NCBI RefSeq assembly: GCF_009617755.1
Contig: NZ_BGZH01000006.1
Span: forward strand, 1 to 64,000
DNA from: Marinobacter salsuginis
GTDB lineage: Bacteria; Pseudomonadota; Gammaproteobacteria; Pseudomonadales; Oleiphilaceae
Direction: 5' to 3'
Length of the DNA stretch: 64,000 nucleotides
The translations under genes were made by a program, and so were the position numbers. Under the pieces are notes generated by a model that was given only the letters and a program-made list of their open reading frames with translations, had not been told where the DNA came from and searched no databases. How positions within the stretch are numbered: the first letter of the stretch is position 1; every line of letters starts with the position of its first letter. Shown here piece after piece: positions 44,294 to 54,275 of this stretch.

Positions 44294-46030
44294 TTAGTTG
44301 AGCGGTTTCGGCCTAGATATGCCATACCCTTGTGCGTAATCGAGACCGAGCTCTACAAGTCGGTCTCTGATCTCGTCGGTTTCAACAAATTCAGCCACCG
44401 TTTTGAGTCCGGCAGCATGGCCAATGCGATTGCAGGCGTCGACAATTCCTAGATCGATTGGGTCAGTTAGAAGGTTGCGCACGAACCCTCCGTCAACCTT
44501 CAAATAGTCCACCTGGAGAGCCTTAAGGTAAGAGAAGGAACTCATGCCTGCCCCGAAATCGTCTAACGCAAACTTGAAGCCCCTTGTCTTGGAAAAGCTG
44601 ATGAACTGCTGTGTCACATCCAGGTTCGCAATAGCAGACGTTTCAGTGATCTCAAAACACACTCTCTCGGGATTCAGGTCATGTCTATCGGCGAGCTCGG
44701 AGATGTACAGAAAAAGCTCTGGGTCATTAAACGAGCTGCCGGACAGGTTGACAAAAAAAGTGCCTGTCCGCTCTCTGCCAAGGCCAGTTCGGTCGAGGTA
44801 TCGAAAGGCCATCTCAATGACCTTCCGGTCTATTTTTGTCATCAGACCGAAGCGCTCGGCTGCCGGAATAAACGCGCCCGGAGGGATGATCTCATTCTCC
44901 TCCTGCAATCGGACCAAAAATTCCGTTCTGTAGCCGTCAGCAGCCTCTGGCTGCAACGCGACAATATCCTGCTTCCAGAGGCAGAAGTTGTCATTTTCGA
45001 GGGCCTGCTGAATGCGGCTGGTCCAATGCATATCGTTACGCCGCTGCTGCATGTCCTGATCGCTGGACTGATAAAGTTGAACGTTGTCTCGGCCGCGATC
45101 TTTGGCGGCGTAACACGCTAGATCTGCATGGGAAAGCAGCTCGCTGGCTTTGGCTTTGGCGTATTCGTTGCTGATCAGTACCATGCCAATGCTTAAAGTT
45201 ATGGCAAAAGGCTTTTTCTGCCACACAAACCGAAATTCTCGGACCTCCTCACAGAGTTTTTTCGCAACCTTTCGCGCATAGAACCCGTCACAGCCATGTA
45301 ATAATATTCCGAACTCATCGCCACCCAGTCGCGCCAGGGTGTCGTTCGATCGAATATGCTTTGATAAAACCGTGGCGAGTTGCTTCAGCAGGTGATCTCC
45401 AGCAATGTGGCCACAGGTATCGTTGACAATTTTGAACTGATCAAGGTCAAGATAAAGCAAGACATGTTGCCCACCTCGATGATGGGTATCGTCCAGCGCC
45501 ATCTTCAACCGTCGTTCAAATTCCCGGCGATTCACTAGACCCGTCAAACTGTCATGGAACGCCATGTACTCCAAAGTAGTTTCCGCAACACGCTTGGCCT
45601 TGCGGACGGTGCCTTCTCTCACCTCACGGTTAATGGCAGGGATCAGACGAGAAAGGTTGTCCTTCATTATATAGTCTTGGGCGCCGGCCTTCATTGCCGT
45701 TACCGCAACGCCCTCGCCTATCGTGCCGGAAACGATAATGACTGGCAGGTCTGCAGAGTATTGTTTCGCTAATTCGAGAACCCTGAACGATGAGAAACCA
45801 GGCATATTGTGGTCGGTTATCAGAATGTCCCATTTGCCTTCGCGTAGTGACCGGCGCAGTCGATCTTCGCTATCCACCATCTCGCTATAGGGGTCAATGC
45901 CCCCTTTGCGCAGTTCTCGCAAAAGAAGCATTGCGTCGTCTTCAGAATCTTCAACGATCAACATTCTCAGCGGGCTGTCTGTCTCTGTCACTGACATCAC
46001 CTTGTCAAATTGTTCGAACTGCACTGGCAT
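44294..46030 (-). CDS. Response regulator with GGDEF and EAL domains
   Basis: 578 residues: receiver (LRMLIVEDSEDDAMLLLREL; phosphoacceptor in ILITDHNMPG), GGDEF (LARLGGDEFGILLHG intact, about 255-268) and EAL (TEFLVRL where EAL is usual, then ETSAIANLD, DDFGAGMSSFSYLKAL, KVDGGF). Either activity could be retained; the EFL variant keeps the Glu. It ends the yfiR-kinase-receiver operon and overlaps the receiver gene by 26 bp. Confidence 0.85.
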   Translation of the reverse strand: MPVQFEQFDKVMSVTETDSPLRMLIVEDSEDDAMLLLRELRKGGIDPYSEMVDSEDRLRRSLREGKWDILITDHNMPGFSSFRVLELAKQYSADLPVIIVSGTIGEGVAVTAMKAGAQDYIMKDNLSRLIPAINREVREGTVRKAKRVAETTLEYMAFHDSLTGLVNRREFERRLKMALDDTHHRGGQHVLLYLDLDQFKIVNDTCGHIAGDHLLKQLATVLSKHIRSNDTLARLGGDEFGILLHGCDGFYARKVAKKLCEEVREFRFVWQKKPFAITLSIGMVLISNEYAKAKASELLSHADLACYAAKDRGRDNVQLYQSSDQDMQQRRNDMHWTSRIQQALENDNFCLWKQDIVALQPEAADGYRTEFLVRLQEENEIIPPGAFIPAAERFGLMTKIDRKVIEMAFRYLDRTGLGRERTGTFFVNLSGSSFNDPELFLYISELADRHDLNPERVCFEITETSAIANLDVTQQFISFSKTRGFKFALDDFGAGMSSFSYLKALQVDYLKVDGGFVRNLLTDPIDLGIVDACNRIGHAAGLKTVAEFVETDEIRDRLVELGLDYAQGYGISRPKPLN

Positions 46031-46457
46031 TAGGCACTCTATTTACCTGTAACCAATATCGAGCAAGTACGGCCATTTGATCGACGAACTCCCGATAGTT
46101 AATAGGCTTGGTTATAAAGCTGTTAGCTCCCAAGCGATAGGCTTCTAGCAAATCCGCAGGTTCATCTGAAGAAGTAACCATGATGACGGGAAGCCACTGG
46201 GTCTGCGGGGACGATCGAATATGCTTTAATATCTCCAAGCCGCTAACCTTAGGAAGCTTGACGTCCAGCATCACGGCTCCGAGCGAGTCCACATTTTTGG
46301 TGGGTTGGCCGGTAGGTCCAAAAAGAAAATGAAGGGCTTTTTCACCGTCTTCCAAAATGATGACAGGACCCTCTACACGGGCACTTTTTAGGGCACGGAC
46401 AGTGAGTATCTGGTCATCTGGATTGTCTTCAACCACAAGGATTGAATGGCCGTCCAT
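46005..46457 (-). CDS. Single-domain response regulator
   Basis: 150 residues, a CheY/Rcp1-like receiver: ILVVEDNPDDQ (acidic pocket), GAVMLDVKLPKVSGLEIL (Asp in LDVKLP), VTSS and FITKPI. It likely relays phosphate from the histidine kinase upstream to the GGDEF/EAL output protein. Confidence 0.88.
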   Translation of the reverse strand: MDGHSILVVEDNPDDQILTVRALKSARVEGPVIILEDGEKALHFLFGPTGQPTKNVDSLGAVMLDVKLPKVSGLEILKHIRSSPQTQWLPVIMVTSSDEPADLLEAYRLGANSFITKPINYREFVDQMAVLARYWLQVNRVPNASAVRTI

Positions 46458-46514
46458 ATTATCATTTGCCCTTTGATTAGTTGCGCACGAGAACGCGTCA
46501 ACTCAAGTCTAGCG

Positions 46515-47963
46515 TTAATTGCGGGAAACAGGCAATCTAACTCTAAAGCGCGCCCCTTTACCAACTTCAGAGACGGCTGAGATATCGCCTTTATGCCGGC
46601 GAATGACTCTGTAAGCGGTAGCGAGGCCGATTCCCGTGCCACCAAATTCTGCTGGTGTGTGGAGACGATTGAACGCCACGAACAGTTTGTCGACGTAACG
46701 CATATCGAATCCCACGCCGTTGTCCTGCACCTCGACGATGATGAAGCGGCCTGCTCTCGTTGCAGATATATTAATCAGTCGCTTCTCGCCCTTGGCGCTG
46801 TACTTCCAGGCGTTCTCCAATAGATTCTGGAATGCCACTCTGAGCAACCTGCTATCGCCGGTCACTCTAATGCCCTGTTGAATATTTACTTCCGTTGGCA
46901 CGGTGTCATCGATATTTAGCAGTTCGTCAGTGATTTCGCGCGCAAGACCAGTCAAATCAACGACTTCGCTCTCCATTGGCTGCCGGCTGACCCTCGAAAG
47001 CACAAGCAGGCCGTCAATGAGGCTTGCCATACGAACACTTGCAGCGCGAATTCGACGTAAGTAATCCTTTCCTGCTTCGTTAAGCTGATCGCCGTAATCT
47101 TCCTCAAGTGCCTGTCCGAAGCCTTCAATAGCTCTGAGTGGTTGCCTGAGATCATGAGAGACGGAATAGCTGAATGCCTCAAGCTCGCGATTGGCCATGC
47201 TCAATTCTGATGTCCGTGCTTCGACAGTTCGCTCAAGGCTGTCTCGGCTCTCGAGAATGCGCCGGTTCTGTTGTTCTATGGTTCCGATCATTTCGTTAAA
47301 GGTGTTGCCCAGGCGGCCCAGCTCATCGGTTCCTGACACCGGAGCGCGAACCGTGTAATCGTGGTCTCTCGCAATCCGCCATGCGGTGTCAGAGAGCGTC
47401 AGGATGGGTTCGGAGACAATTCGCTGAAGTTTCAGGGCCAGAAAACTGAGGACCAGAAGAATCACAGCACCCACGACAGTTGTGATCAGCACAAAGGTTC
47501 GGATGTGATTGCGCAAGGAGTCCAAGTGAGACGTCAGAAACAACTGGCCTACGGTTTCGTTATCCAGCGTGACCGGTATCAGTAAACGGTAAGCATTATC
47601 CACAAACCCTTCCTTAACTGGCTTCACAATATTGGGGCAAGGTCGCTTGACTGGGCTTTCAAGCGCAGACATTACAACGCCCTGGGCATTGAAGATGCAG
47701 GCCTGCCGGATGGTGCCGATGCGTCTGAGGCTCGATATAATGCTGGTTAGTTGCTCTTTGTCTGCAAAAACCAGAGCCGCCGCAGACTGCTCAGCGAGTA
47801 TACCGGCAATAACATGGAGCTCTGATTCCAGCTGCCTTCGGTAGTTCTGGTTTTCAACAAAGATGAGGCTGATGCATACAAGCGAAATACCGAGAGCGCT
47901 GGTGAAAAGGGTCAAAAACAGCAGCTTGGTTTTTAATCGCCAGTATCGATAGTGACCAATCAT
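46515..47963 (-). CDS. Membrane sensor histidine kinase with CHASE8-like domain
   Basis: 482 residues. Two membrane helices (about 14-35 and 155-180) flank a periplasmic domain (ILAEQSAAALVFADKEQLTSIISSLR, CHASE8-like). HAMP follows, then HisKA with SYSVSHDLRQPLRA (His270) and HATPase (NLLENAWKYSAKGEK, DNGVGFDMRYVDKLF, GGTGIGLATAYRV). It starts where the yfiR-like gene ends (4-bp overlap). Confidence 0.88.
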   Translation of the reverse strand: MIGHYRYWRLKTKLLFLTLFTSALGISLVCISLIFVENQNYRRQLESELHVIAGILAEQSAAALVFADKEQLTSIISSLRRIGTIRQACIFNAQGVVMSALESPVKRPCPNIVKPVKEGFVDNAYRLLIPVTLDNETVGQLFLTSHLDSLRNHIRTFVLITTVVGAVILLVLSFLALKLQRIVSEPILTLSDTAWRIARDHDYTVRAPVSGTDELGRLGNTFNEMIGTIEQQNRRILESRDSLERTVEARTSELSMANRELEAFSYSVSHDLRQPLRAIEGFGQALEEDYGDQLNEAGKDYLRRIRAASVRMASLIDGLLVLSRVSRQPMESEVVDLTGLAREITDELLNIDDTVPTEVNIQQGIRVTGDSRLLRVAFQNLLENAWKYSAKGEKRLINISATRAGRFIIVEVQDNGVGFDMRYVDKLFVAFNRLHTPAEFGGTGIGLATAYRVIRRHKGDISAVSEVGKGARFRVRLPVSRN

Positions 47964-48490
47964 CGCAGCACCTTCACCGCTAGTTCCAGGAGTCTGGAGT
48001 TGATCGTCAGTCCAGCGCTGGAGGCTGCTTTCAGGTTGATCTCGAAGCGGATGACATTCCCCTGCTTAACATAGCCGATCATGCCGCCCTTTCGGGCAAA
48101 ATCCGGCAAATCGCTGACGGTAAGAATACCCTCTTCCCGGGCCAGATCGAAAAGGCTTGGCAAGCTCCGGGATTGTGACTCACTAATGTAAAGTACGTCA
48201 CATTCGGACAGCTCTGAGGGGTCGTCGGAATATCTGAGCTTAAGCTCTCTGCCCTGAGATTTTCGGCCACGAATCGCGTTTAGTAAATCTCCGAACGGGT
48301 CATTCCCCAGAACGCAGATTTCAAGCGCTTTTGCACCGTCTACTGTATGCGACCATGTAATAAAACGGGTGAAATTGTAGAGAAAGGCGGCCTTAACCTC
48401 ATTTTCCGACCGAATCGACCCTGATGCATAGGCTGCGCTAAGGCAAAGGGAAATCAGCAATACAAACCAAAATTTAAGGTGATTCCTCAC
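47960..48490 (-). CDS. yfiR: YfiR-family periplasmic protein
   Basis: 176 residues. Signal peptide (FWFVLLISLCLSAAYA) and YfiR/DUF4154 motifs: NEVKAAFLYNFTRFITW, RYSDDPSELSECDVLYIS, GGMIGYVKQGNVIRFEINLKAA. YfiR proteins repress a membrane diguanylate cyclase in the periplasm; here the partner is a kinase-led phosphorelay. First gene of the operon. Confidence 0.88.
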   Translation of the reverse strand: MRNHLKFWFVLLISLCLSAAYASGSIRSENEVKAAFLYNFTRFITWSHTVDGAKALEICVLGNDPFGDLLNAIRGRKSQGRELKLRYSDDPSELSECDVLYISESQSRSLPSLFDLAREEGILTVSDLPDFARKGGMIGYVKQGNVIRFEINLKAASSAGLTINSRLLELAVKVLR

Positions 48491-48715
48491 ACGTCGTCCA
48501 CGATGCAGGAAATTGATCTAGAAGAAAGCCACTGCTGCAGCCCGACATTACTGAAGGTAAGCATTCGAAAGGCTGCCGTCAACTTTCACGTGAGTCGGTG
48601 CAAGTAATTGACATGGAGAGATTAACGGCATAGACCCATTAATTCTTAGTCATCTGGTAAACACCGTACTAGCTTAAAGTTAAAGGCACAACGCGTATTA
48701 AATGGCGATGCACCT

Positions 48716-49360
48716 ATGCTTTTTCGATTACTGCTAGTTTTAATCGGGATTTCGTTACCAGCTCTTAGTGAAGAGCTGGTGCTAAGAGTAGCTATTCCAG
48801 CCGATGAGGAAGAGGTTGGTGCTTTTCTAGATTTCCAGCGCATTTCAGATTTGTTGAAGAAAGTACCCGTACAAGTCAAGCCACTGAAGGTTCCAATTCG
48901 ACGCGCTCATTTAATGTTTTTTCATGGGCAAGTAGACTGCATTTTAGACTTCCCTGAAAATTCAGGTCGAGAATCAATTTCTGAGAACTACTTGAGCAGT
49001 CCTCCGCTAAGCAGCTACCTGTTTTTTTTCTTCGTACCGGAGGACGCGTCTCCGCTCAAATCAGTCGATGAGGTACAAAAATTGGTTATCGGCGCCCCTA
49101 AACGCCACGAATATTTCCTGGGTCCTTTCATAAAAGACGTCCACGTGGAATGGGCACGATCCGAAGCGCAACTGGTAAAAATGTTGGAAATGAATCGAAT
49201 TGACGCTATATTAGCCGCCTTACCATACATGGAGTCTTACCAAAGTCGCCTCAGATTTGCTCCAGCCCATCCCTTGGCGTCTGCCAACAATCATCTAATA
49301 TGCCGGAACACGGAAACCAACCTGAGATTGTTAAACGGCATCGTAGTCAAAGAACCTTAA
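48716..49360 (+). CDS. Periplasmic solute-binding-like protein
   Basis: 214 residues with a signal peptide (MLFRLLLVLIGISLPALS). Features of extracellular binding domain 3: VDCILDFPENSG, SSYLFFFFVPEDASPLKSVDEVQKLVIGAP, VKMLEMNRIDAILAALP. Shorter than usual transport receptors. It may be a stand-alone sensor for the nearby signalling genes. Divergent from the yfiR-like operon with a gap of 225 bp that holds no other gene. Confidence 0.6.
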   Translation: MLFRLLLVLIGISLPALSEELVLRVAIPADEEEVGAFLDFQRISDLLKKVPVQVKPLKVPIRRAHLMFFHGQVDCILDFPENSGRESISENYLSSPPLSSYLFFFFVPEDASPLKSVDEVQKLVIGAPKRHEYFLGPFIKDVHVEWARSEAQLVKMLEMNRIDAILAALPYMESYQSRLRFAPAHPLASANNHLICRNTETNLRLLNGIVVKEP

Positions 49361-49514
49361 TCAAGGCGTTGTTATCCAATGCATTTCACTTCAGGCGATG
49401 AGTATACAGTGGCCTGAGAACTGCCACAGGAAATTTGTCGGCCACTGTGACCTGCCCCCAATCTCTGAACCGCTCACTGCTTAGTAATGTCATTTAGTTG
49501 ACCCTGACCCCGTA

Positions 49515-50366
49515 TTAGGTCCACCCAGAGTTGGAAAAATCCGGCTCCAATTGTTCCTGTTTTCTTCGTGAAACCGCATGTTTTCTGGCGTAGTCAGAGG
49601 GCGTGCACCACTCCAATGCGGAATGGGGTCGGACTTGGTTATAGAACGCTCGCCACGCTTCGATTTTCTCCCTGGCGTCGGCCAGTGACAAGAACCAGTT
49701 TTCGTTCAGACATTCCTGCCGGAGTCGTCCATTGAACGATTCTACCGTTGCGTTGTCGGTAGGTTTTCCAGGCCGCGAGAAGTCGATTTCGATGTTCCGC
49801 TCATAGGCCCAGCGATCCATGACCTTGCCGGCGAACTCCGAACCGTTGTCGGTCTTAAGCACCTCCGGGTTGCCTCGGAAGCGGGCAATCGCCGTCAAGG
49901 CTTCCTGAACATCATGGCCCTTCAGGCTCTGTCCAACCACGATGCCGAGGCACTCCCTGGTGAACAGATCAATGATGGTCAGCAAGCGCAGTCGCCGACC
50001 ATCAAACAGCGCATCTGAGACAAAGTCCATGCCCCAGATGTGATTGGGATGGGTGGCTCGTTGAAGTGGCTGACGGTTCTTGGCCGCCTTGTTGCGTTTA
50101 GGACGCTTTAGACGAAGTGACAATCCCTGGTCCCGATACAGCCGGTAAACCCGTTTGTGATTGTCACGCCAGCCCTCTCGTTGCAGTTGGACATGCACGC
50201 GTCGGTAACCGTAGTGAAGCCGTGTGAGAGTGATCTCACGGATCCTCATCGATAATGCCGACGAATCTCTTGCCACCGATTGGTATCGACAAGACGCCCG
50301 GGAAAACTGCAAGACCGCACACGCCTGGCGCTCGCTGACCCTGTATCGCTTTTGCAGGTCAGCCAC
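49515..50366 (-). CDS. IS3 transposase orfB (DDE integrase)
   Basis: 283 residues. HTH_21 region (TLTRLHYGYRRVHVQLQREG), then the DDE core: IWGMDFVSDALFDGRRLRLL, VLKTDNGSEFAGK and TDNATVESFNGRLRQEC. Usually made as an OrfAB fusion by -1 frameshifting. Confidence 0.9.
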   Translation of the reverse strand: MADLQKRYRVSERQACAVLQFSRASCRYQSVARDSSALSMRIREITLTRLHYGYRRVHVQLQREGWRDNHKRVYRLYRDQGLSLRLKRPKRNKAAKNRQPLQRATHPNHIWGMDFVSDALFDGRRLRLLTIIDLFTRECLGIVVGQSLKGHDVQEALTAIARFRGNPEVLKTDNGSEFAGKVMDRWAYERNIEIDFSRPGKPTDNATVESFNGRLRQECLNENWFLSLADAREKIEAWRAFYNQVRPHSALEWCTPSDYARKHAVSRRKQEQLEPDFSNSGWT

Positions 50367-50389
50367 CAGTTGGCGTTTACGAGGCGGTC

Positions 50390-50656
50390 TCAGAGCTTTT
50401 TTGCCACCACATCCTGAAGCATGGCCTTGTCCAGACTCAGGTCGGCCACCAGCTTTTTGAGGCGCTGATTCTCCTCTTCCAGCTGTTTCAGACGTTTCAG
50501 CTCGGATGGCCCCAGACCACCGTACTTCTTGCGCCAGGTGTAGAAAGTGGCATCGGAGATGCCCATCTTGCGACAGACCTCCGGGACCGGTGTCCCCAAT
50601 TCGGCTTGCTTCAGGGCGAAGGCAATCTGCTCTTCGGTGTAACGGGACCGCTTCAT
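50390..50656 (-). CDS. IS3 transposase orfA
   Basis: 88 residues. HTH (RYTEEQIAFALKQAELGTPVPEVCRKMGISDATFYTWRKKYGG) and a leucine zipper (LKQLEEENQRLKKLVADL). Confidence 0.9.
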   Translation of the reverse strand: MKRSRYTEEQIAFALKQAELGTPVPEVCRKMGISDATFYTWRKKYGGLGPSELKRLKQLEEENQRLKKLVADLSLDKAMLQDVVAKKL

Positions 50657-50947
50657 GGCATGATCTCCTGCTCAGGGCTCTATCATGCCGGATTTTCCAG
50701 TTTTAAATGGACCTAAATTCTGGGGTAGGGTCATAGTCACAATTAATACAGTCACGCAAGTTGTCAATTCCAAAGTGAGAGGACACTTTTCTGACGGCGG
50801 CAGTGCAGTGCTGAAGATCGACTAGCTTGGCATTCAGCTGGAATTAAGGAACTGTCAATCTTTTGTCTAACCTTAGTAGGCGTAACCGCAAGTGCACCGG
50901 TCGGATTATTTTGGGTCTGGCCTAACTGTATAATAAAAGGCGCAAAA

Positions 50948-51310
50948 ATGGACAAACCAACATTTGATGAATTGATAGCACTTTATACAAACGACCCAGA
51001 GGCATTTGAGCATTTGCGCCATGCATTAATTGAAATGGAAATCAGTGATGCTCCACCTCAGTTTCAGCGTCGGTTGCGTGGCCTTCAATTCCAAGTCGAA
51101 TGCGCCAAGGAAACCTCAAAAACACCGCTGGCCAGCTGTATCAAGTTACAAAGCATGATGCTTGCCAGTGCCAAAGAGCTCAGGGGCGTTGTTCAATACC
51201 ACTATGGTCCAGATACCCAACCTCACAAACAAAAGAGCCTGACCGTTGCTGAATCAGCCACTGAAACGAACAATATTATCGAGTTCATAAAGCGCACTCC
51301 CAATTCCTAA
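50948..51310 (+). CDS. DUF3135-like small protein
   Basis: 120 residues. The start TFDELIALYTNDPEAFEHLRHALIE and a helical middle with RLRGLQFQVECAKE are those of DUF3135. Function unknown. It is 215 bp beyond the IS3 element. The interval 51311-51690 shows no supported gene. Confidence 0.7.
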   Translation: MDKPTFDELIALYTNDPEAFEHLRHALIEMEISDAPPQFQRRLRGLQFQVECAKETSKTPLASCIKLQSMMLASAKELRGVVQYHYGPDTQPHKQKSLTVAESATETNNIIEFIKRTPNS

Positions 51311-51701
51311 GGCAGTTTTAAATTTTACGCGAAATTACGAAGGGTCCTAAGGCTGATGGCTGGTCTAGCGGCCTATGTAGACATTTCATCAGGTGCCATT
51401 GTTCTCGGTGTCCCGGAAGCGAGTATTCTACTTCAAGTAGAAATTCAGGGGCCCTTCCCCAACCAAGCCACACGACAGCTAGCCTTGCCGACTCAGACGC
51501 ACCGAGAAAACCGATCAGAGTAATAAAAGGATAAAACACCTTTTTAGTGACGCCAATATATACACACTGTTATTGTGAAATTGCAACTCGCCCGATTGCC
51601 TGTCACTCGTATTCCCTGGCAATTTACAAAGAGCGTGTTGCTTTTACCAGATACTCTGACCGGATCAGCGCATCGCTTATCCGTTCGCCTTGGGAGAAGT
51701 G

Positions 51702-53102
51702 GTGCAATTCGTGCCGAAGTACAGTGGGGAACCGGTCAGCCTTGACCGCACAGTGGCGTCTACCAACCAGGGTGAAACGCATAGACGCAAAGCCCGGCTG
51801 CTGATTGCGGACGATGAGCCGCGGCTGTTGATGAGCCTGTGCTCGATACTGCAACATAGAGGTTTTGAAGTCGATGCGGCTAAAGATGGTCACACCGCTT
51901 GCCGGCAAGCAGAGTCATTCGTTTACGATCTGATCATATTGAATCTGCGAATGCCGGGCAAAAGCGGTTTTGAGGTCATGTCCTGGCTGCGAGACAAGGG
52001 GCTTAACCCGTCTATAATTATCATCAGTGGATTCTCGGACTTCCACACCGTCCGACGCGCTTTCCGACTAGGAGCCTCGGATTTTCTGCGTAAACCCTAT
52101 GACGTCGATGAGCTGATTCAAAGCGTTAACAGCCAACTTCAACCAGAGCCAAGTTTGATTCCGTCCGATCAGAAGTTAGAGCAGTTGTTTCAACTCGCCT
52201 TTGACCAACTTCCGGATCCTATCTTTGCACTGGATAAACGCATGCGTATGAGCTTTTTGAATCACCGCGCAGAACAACTTCTAGGATCACATCGGGCGGA
52301 CCTGGTTGGTCGGCCTTTTACCTATCTGGTTCACGACGATGATCTTCCAAAGGCATCACGCTTATTCGATGATACGAAAACATTAGGCTCAGCCAGACAA
52401 GAATTAAAGCTTCGCTTCCGGGGTGTAGGCAAAGGCTATAAAGAGTGTGAAATTAACATTGTTTTTCCTTTCGAACGAAGTGAAATAGCGCAGTCAACCG
52501 AACTCGCACACGTTCCAACTTCCGCGCGCGTTTTCGGCTCGATACGGGATGTCACTGAGCGCAAGCAAACGCTGGCTTTAATGGAGTTTCGAGCGTCACA
52601 CGATGCACTAACGGGGCTTCCAAATCGAACTTTATTCCTCGATAGGCTCGCTTTGGCTGTCAGCCAAGCGGCACGAAGTGAACAACAATTGGCGGTTCTA
52701 TTTATCGACTTGAATGATTTCAAGCACGTCAATGACACCTTTGGGCATAACGTTGGCGATGAGCTACTAAGAAATGTAGCCGCTCGCCTAAAAATGTCCT
52801 TGAGAGAGGGAGATACTCTTTCACGATACGGAGGAGACGAATTTACCGTATTATTGCCTTCTATTGAGGGTCCTCAGGACGCAAGTGTGGTTGCCGATAA
52901 ACTTCTTCAATCGCTGAGCACTCCAATGAAGCTCGAAAATGACAGTGTAAGAATCCTTGTAAAGGTGTGTATCGGAATTGCCCTGTACCCAGAAGACGGT
53001 GCTGACACAAAAGAGCTTCTGAATAGCGCTGACAAGGCGATGTACCGAATCAAAGAGCATAGACTGTCAACGTATAGTTTTTTCAATCGAAAACACAAGT
53101 AG
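51702..53102 (+). CDS. REC-PAS-GGDEF protein with Asn in place of the phospho-Asp
   Basis: About 466 residues from a GTG at 51702 (GGGAGAAG upstream); a TTG at 51690 is possible. Numbered from that TTG: receiver 35-150 with DD at 41-42 but IILNLRMPGKSG, so Asn85 replaces the acceptor Asp; PAS about 165-290; GGDEF about 305-465 with SRYGGDEFTVLLPS. The Lys in RKPYD is kept. It should not be phosphorylated; output may be fixed or signal through PAS. It is a paralogue of 54276-55667, whose Asp is intact. Confidence 0.85.
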   Translation: MQFVPKYSGEPVSLDRTVASTNQGETHRRKARLLIADDEPRLLMSLCSILQHRGFEVDAAKDGHTACRQAESFVYDLIILNLRMPGKSGFEVMSWLRDKGLNPSIIIISGFSDFHTVRRAFRLGASDFLRKPYDVDELIQSVNSQLQPEPSLIPSDQKLEQLFQLAFDQLPDPIFALDKRMRMSFLNHRAEQLLGSHRADLVGRPFTYLVHDDDLPKASRLFDDTKTLGSARQELKLRFRGVGKGYKECEINIVFPFERSEIAQSTELAHVPTSARVFGSIRDVTERKQTLALMEFRASHDALTGLPNRTLFLDRLALAVSQAARSEQQLAVLFIDLNDFKHVNDTFGHNVGDELLRNVAARLKMSLREGDTLSRYGGDEFTVLLPSIEGPQDASVVADKLLQSLSTPMKLENDSVRILVKVCIGIALYPEDGADTKELLNSADKAMYRIKEHRLSTYSFFNRKHK

Positions 53103-53213
53103 GTTCGTAAATCATAAACACCTATTTTTTGGTCCATACTACTTTATAGGTAAACCAATTTTCACGAACAATACAGTTCAGAAGTACTAACAGTTTTAAC
53201 GAGGGAATCATTC

Positions 53214-54050
53214 GTGTTGGCTGTGAAATCGGAAGGAAACGTTGACGCATTTGACGAAGAGTTTGCCGTCTCGGTCTCAAAGCTACTTCGAATGCTCAGG
53301 CAAAGCTTTAATATGGACTTGGCATTCATTGGGAAGTTCGAGAATGATTCCCGGAGGATGGTGTACGTGGATTCGGACGATCCGCGCAGCACGGCTTCGA
53401 AAAACTTCTGTCTTACCCATCCCCAAAGACAGACATATTGTCGAAAAATTGCGGACGGAGAACTTCCATCGATTATTCCGGATACTAAAGCCAACGACAT
53501 TACTCGAAATATGAAGGTTACCGAAGATCTTTCGATCGGCGCTTATCTGGGCGTGCCAATCTTTCTATCCGACGGAGAGATTTACGGGACCTTGTGCTGT
53601 ATCAAGTACTCCAAGGATCGAACATTGGAGAGACGTGACCCAGCTCTTTTAACTTTCGTCGCCAAAGTAATCGCCGATCGTATTGAGGTTCAACGCCGCA
53701 AAGAAGAACATCAGAACAATATTCGCGATCAGATTTATAGAGTTAGTGCGAACAACGATCTCGCAATGCATTTTCAGCCGATTTGGTCGATCGCTGACTC
53801 ATCGGTCGTCGGATACGAGGCGCTTGCCCGATTCAATACACATCCTTACCGGACGCCTGACGTTTGGTTTGAGGAAGCCCATCAGGCGGGTCTAGGTGAT
53901 TACCTAGAATCGCAGGCAATAGCTAAGGCATTGAGTTACCGAGATAAAATTCCTAACAATTGTTTTCTGAGTATTAACGCCTCTCCAGAAGCGGTTTTAT
54001 CGGGAACTGTCTCCAGACTTTTCACACGCCAGAATGCTACTAAAATGTAA
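53214..54050 (+). pseudogene. 5' part of a GAF-EAL gene, interrupted by the IS66 unit
   Basis: 278 residues from a GTG with GAGGGA upstream. GAF domain about 15-170 (LIGVPIFLSDGEIYGTLCCI-type: SIGAYLGVPIFLSDGEIYG) and the first part of EAL (HFQPIWSIADSSVVGYEALARFN). It ends SRLFTRQNATKM at the insertion. Joining 54046 to 61029 restores RQNATKIILEVTEHS in frame. Confidence 0.92.
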
Positions 54051-54275
54051 GCGACCGGTAATCCCATCTTGAGTCAGACGTTGCCTTCGTGAAGATAGTG
54101 TCCAGTGGACAAATGGCTTGAAAAATCGCCCAGAGCTTGTCTTTTTGTTCTAGAAATATGGGCGGCGGTTTATTTGCGCCTCTTGTGTCGTTACCCTTCT
54201 CAAGATAAGCGCAAATTCTATACCTATCAGCAATCGCCGTGTTAGAGCTGATTTCAAGACGTTTTCAGATTTGCA

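Larger units (their letters stand above)
49499..50733 (-). mobile_element. IS3-family insertion sequence with 4-bp target duplication
   Basis: 1,235 bp. Ends read TGACCCTGACCCC and, at the other side inverted, TGACCCTACCCC, continuing with matched AGGTCCA and GGAAAA blocks. Both flanks carry TAGT (49495-49498 and 50734-50737). It holds orfA and orfB on the minus strand. No gene is visibly interrupted. Confidence 0.88.
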
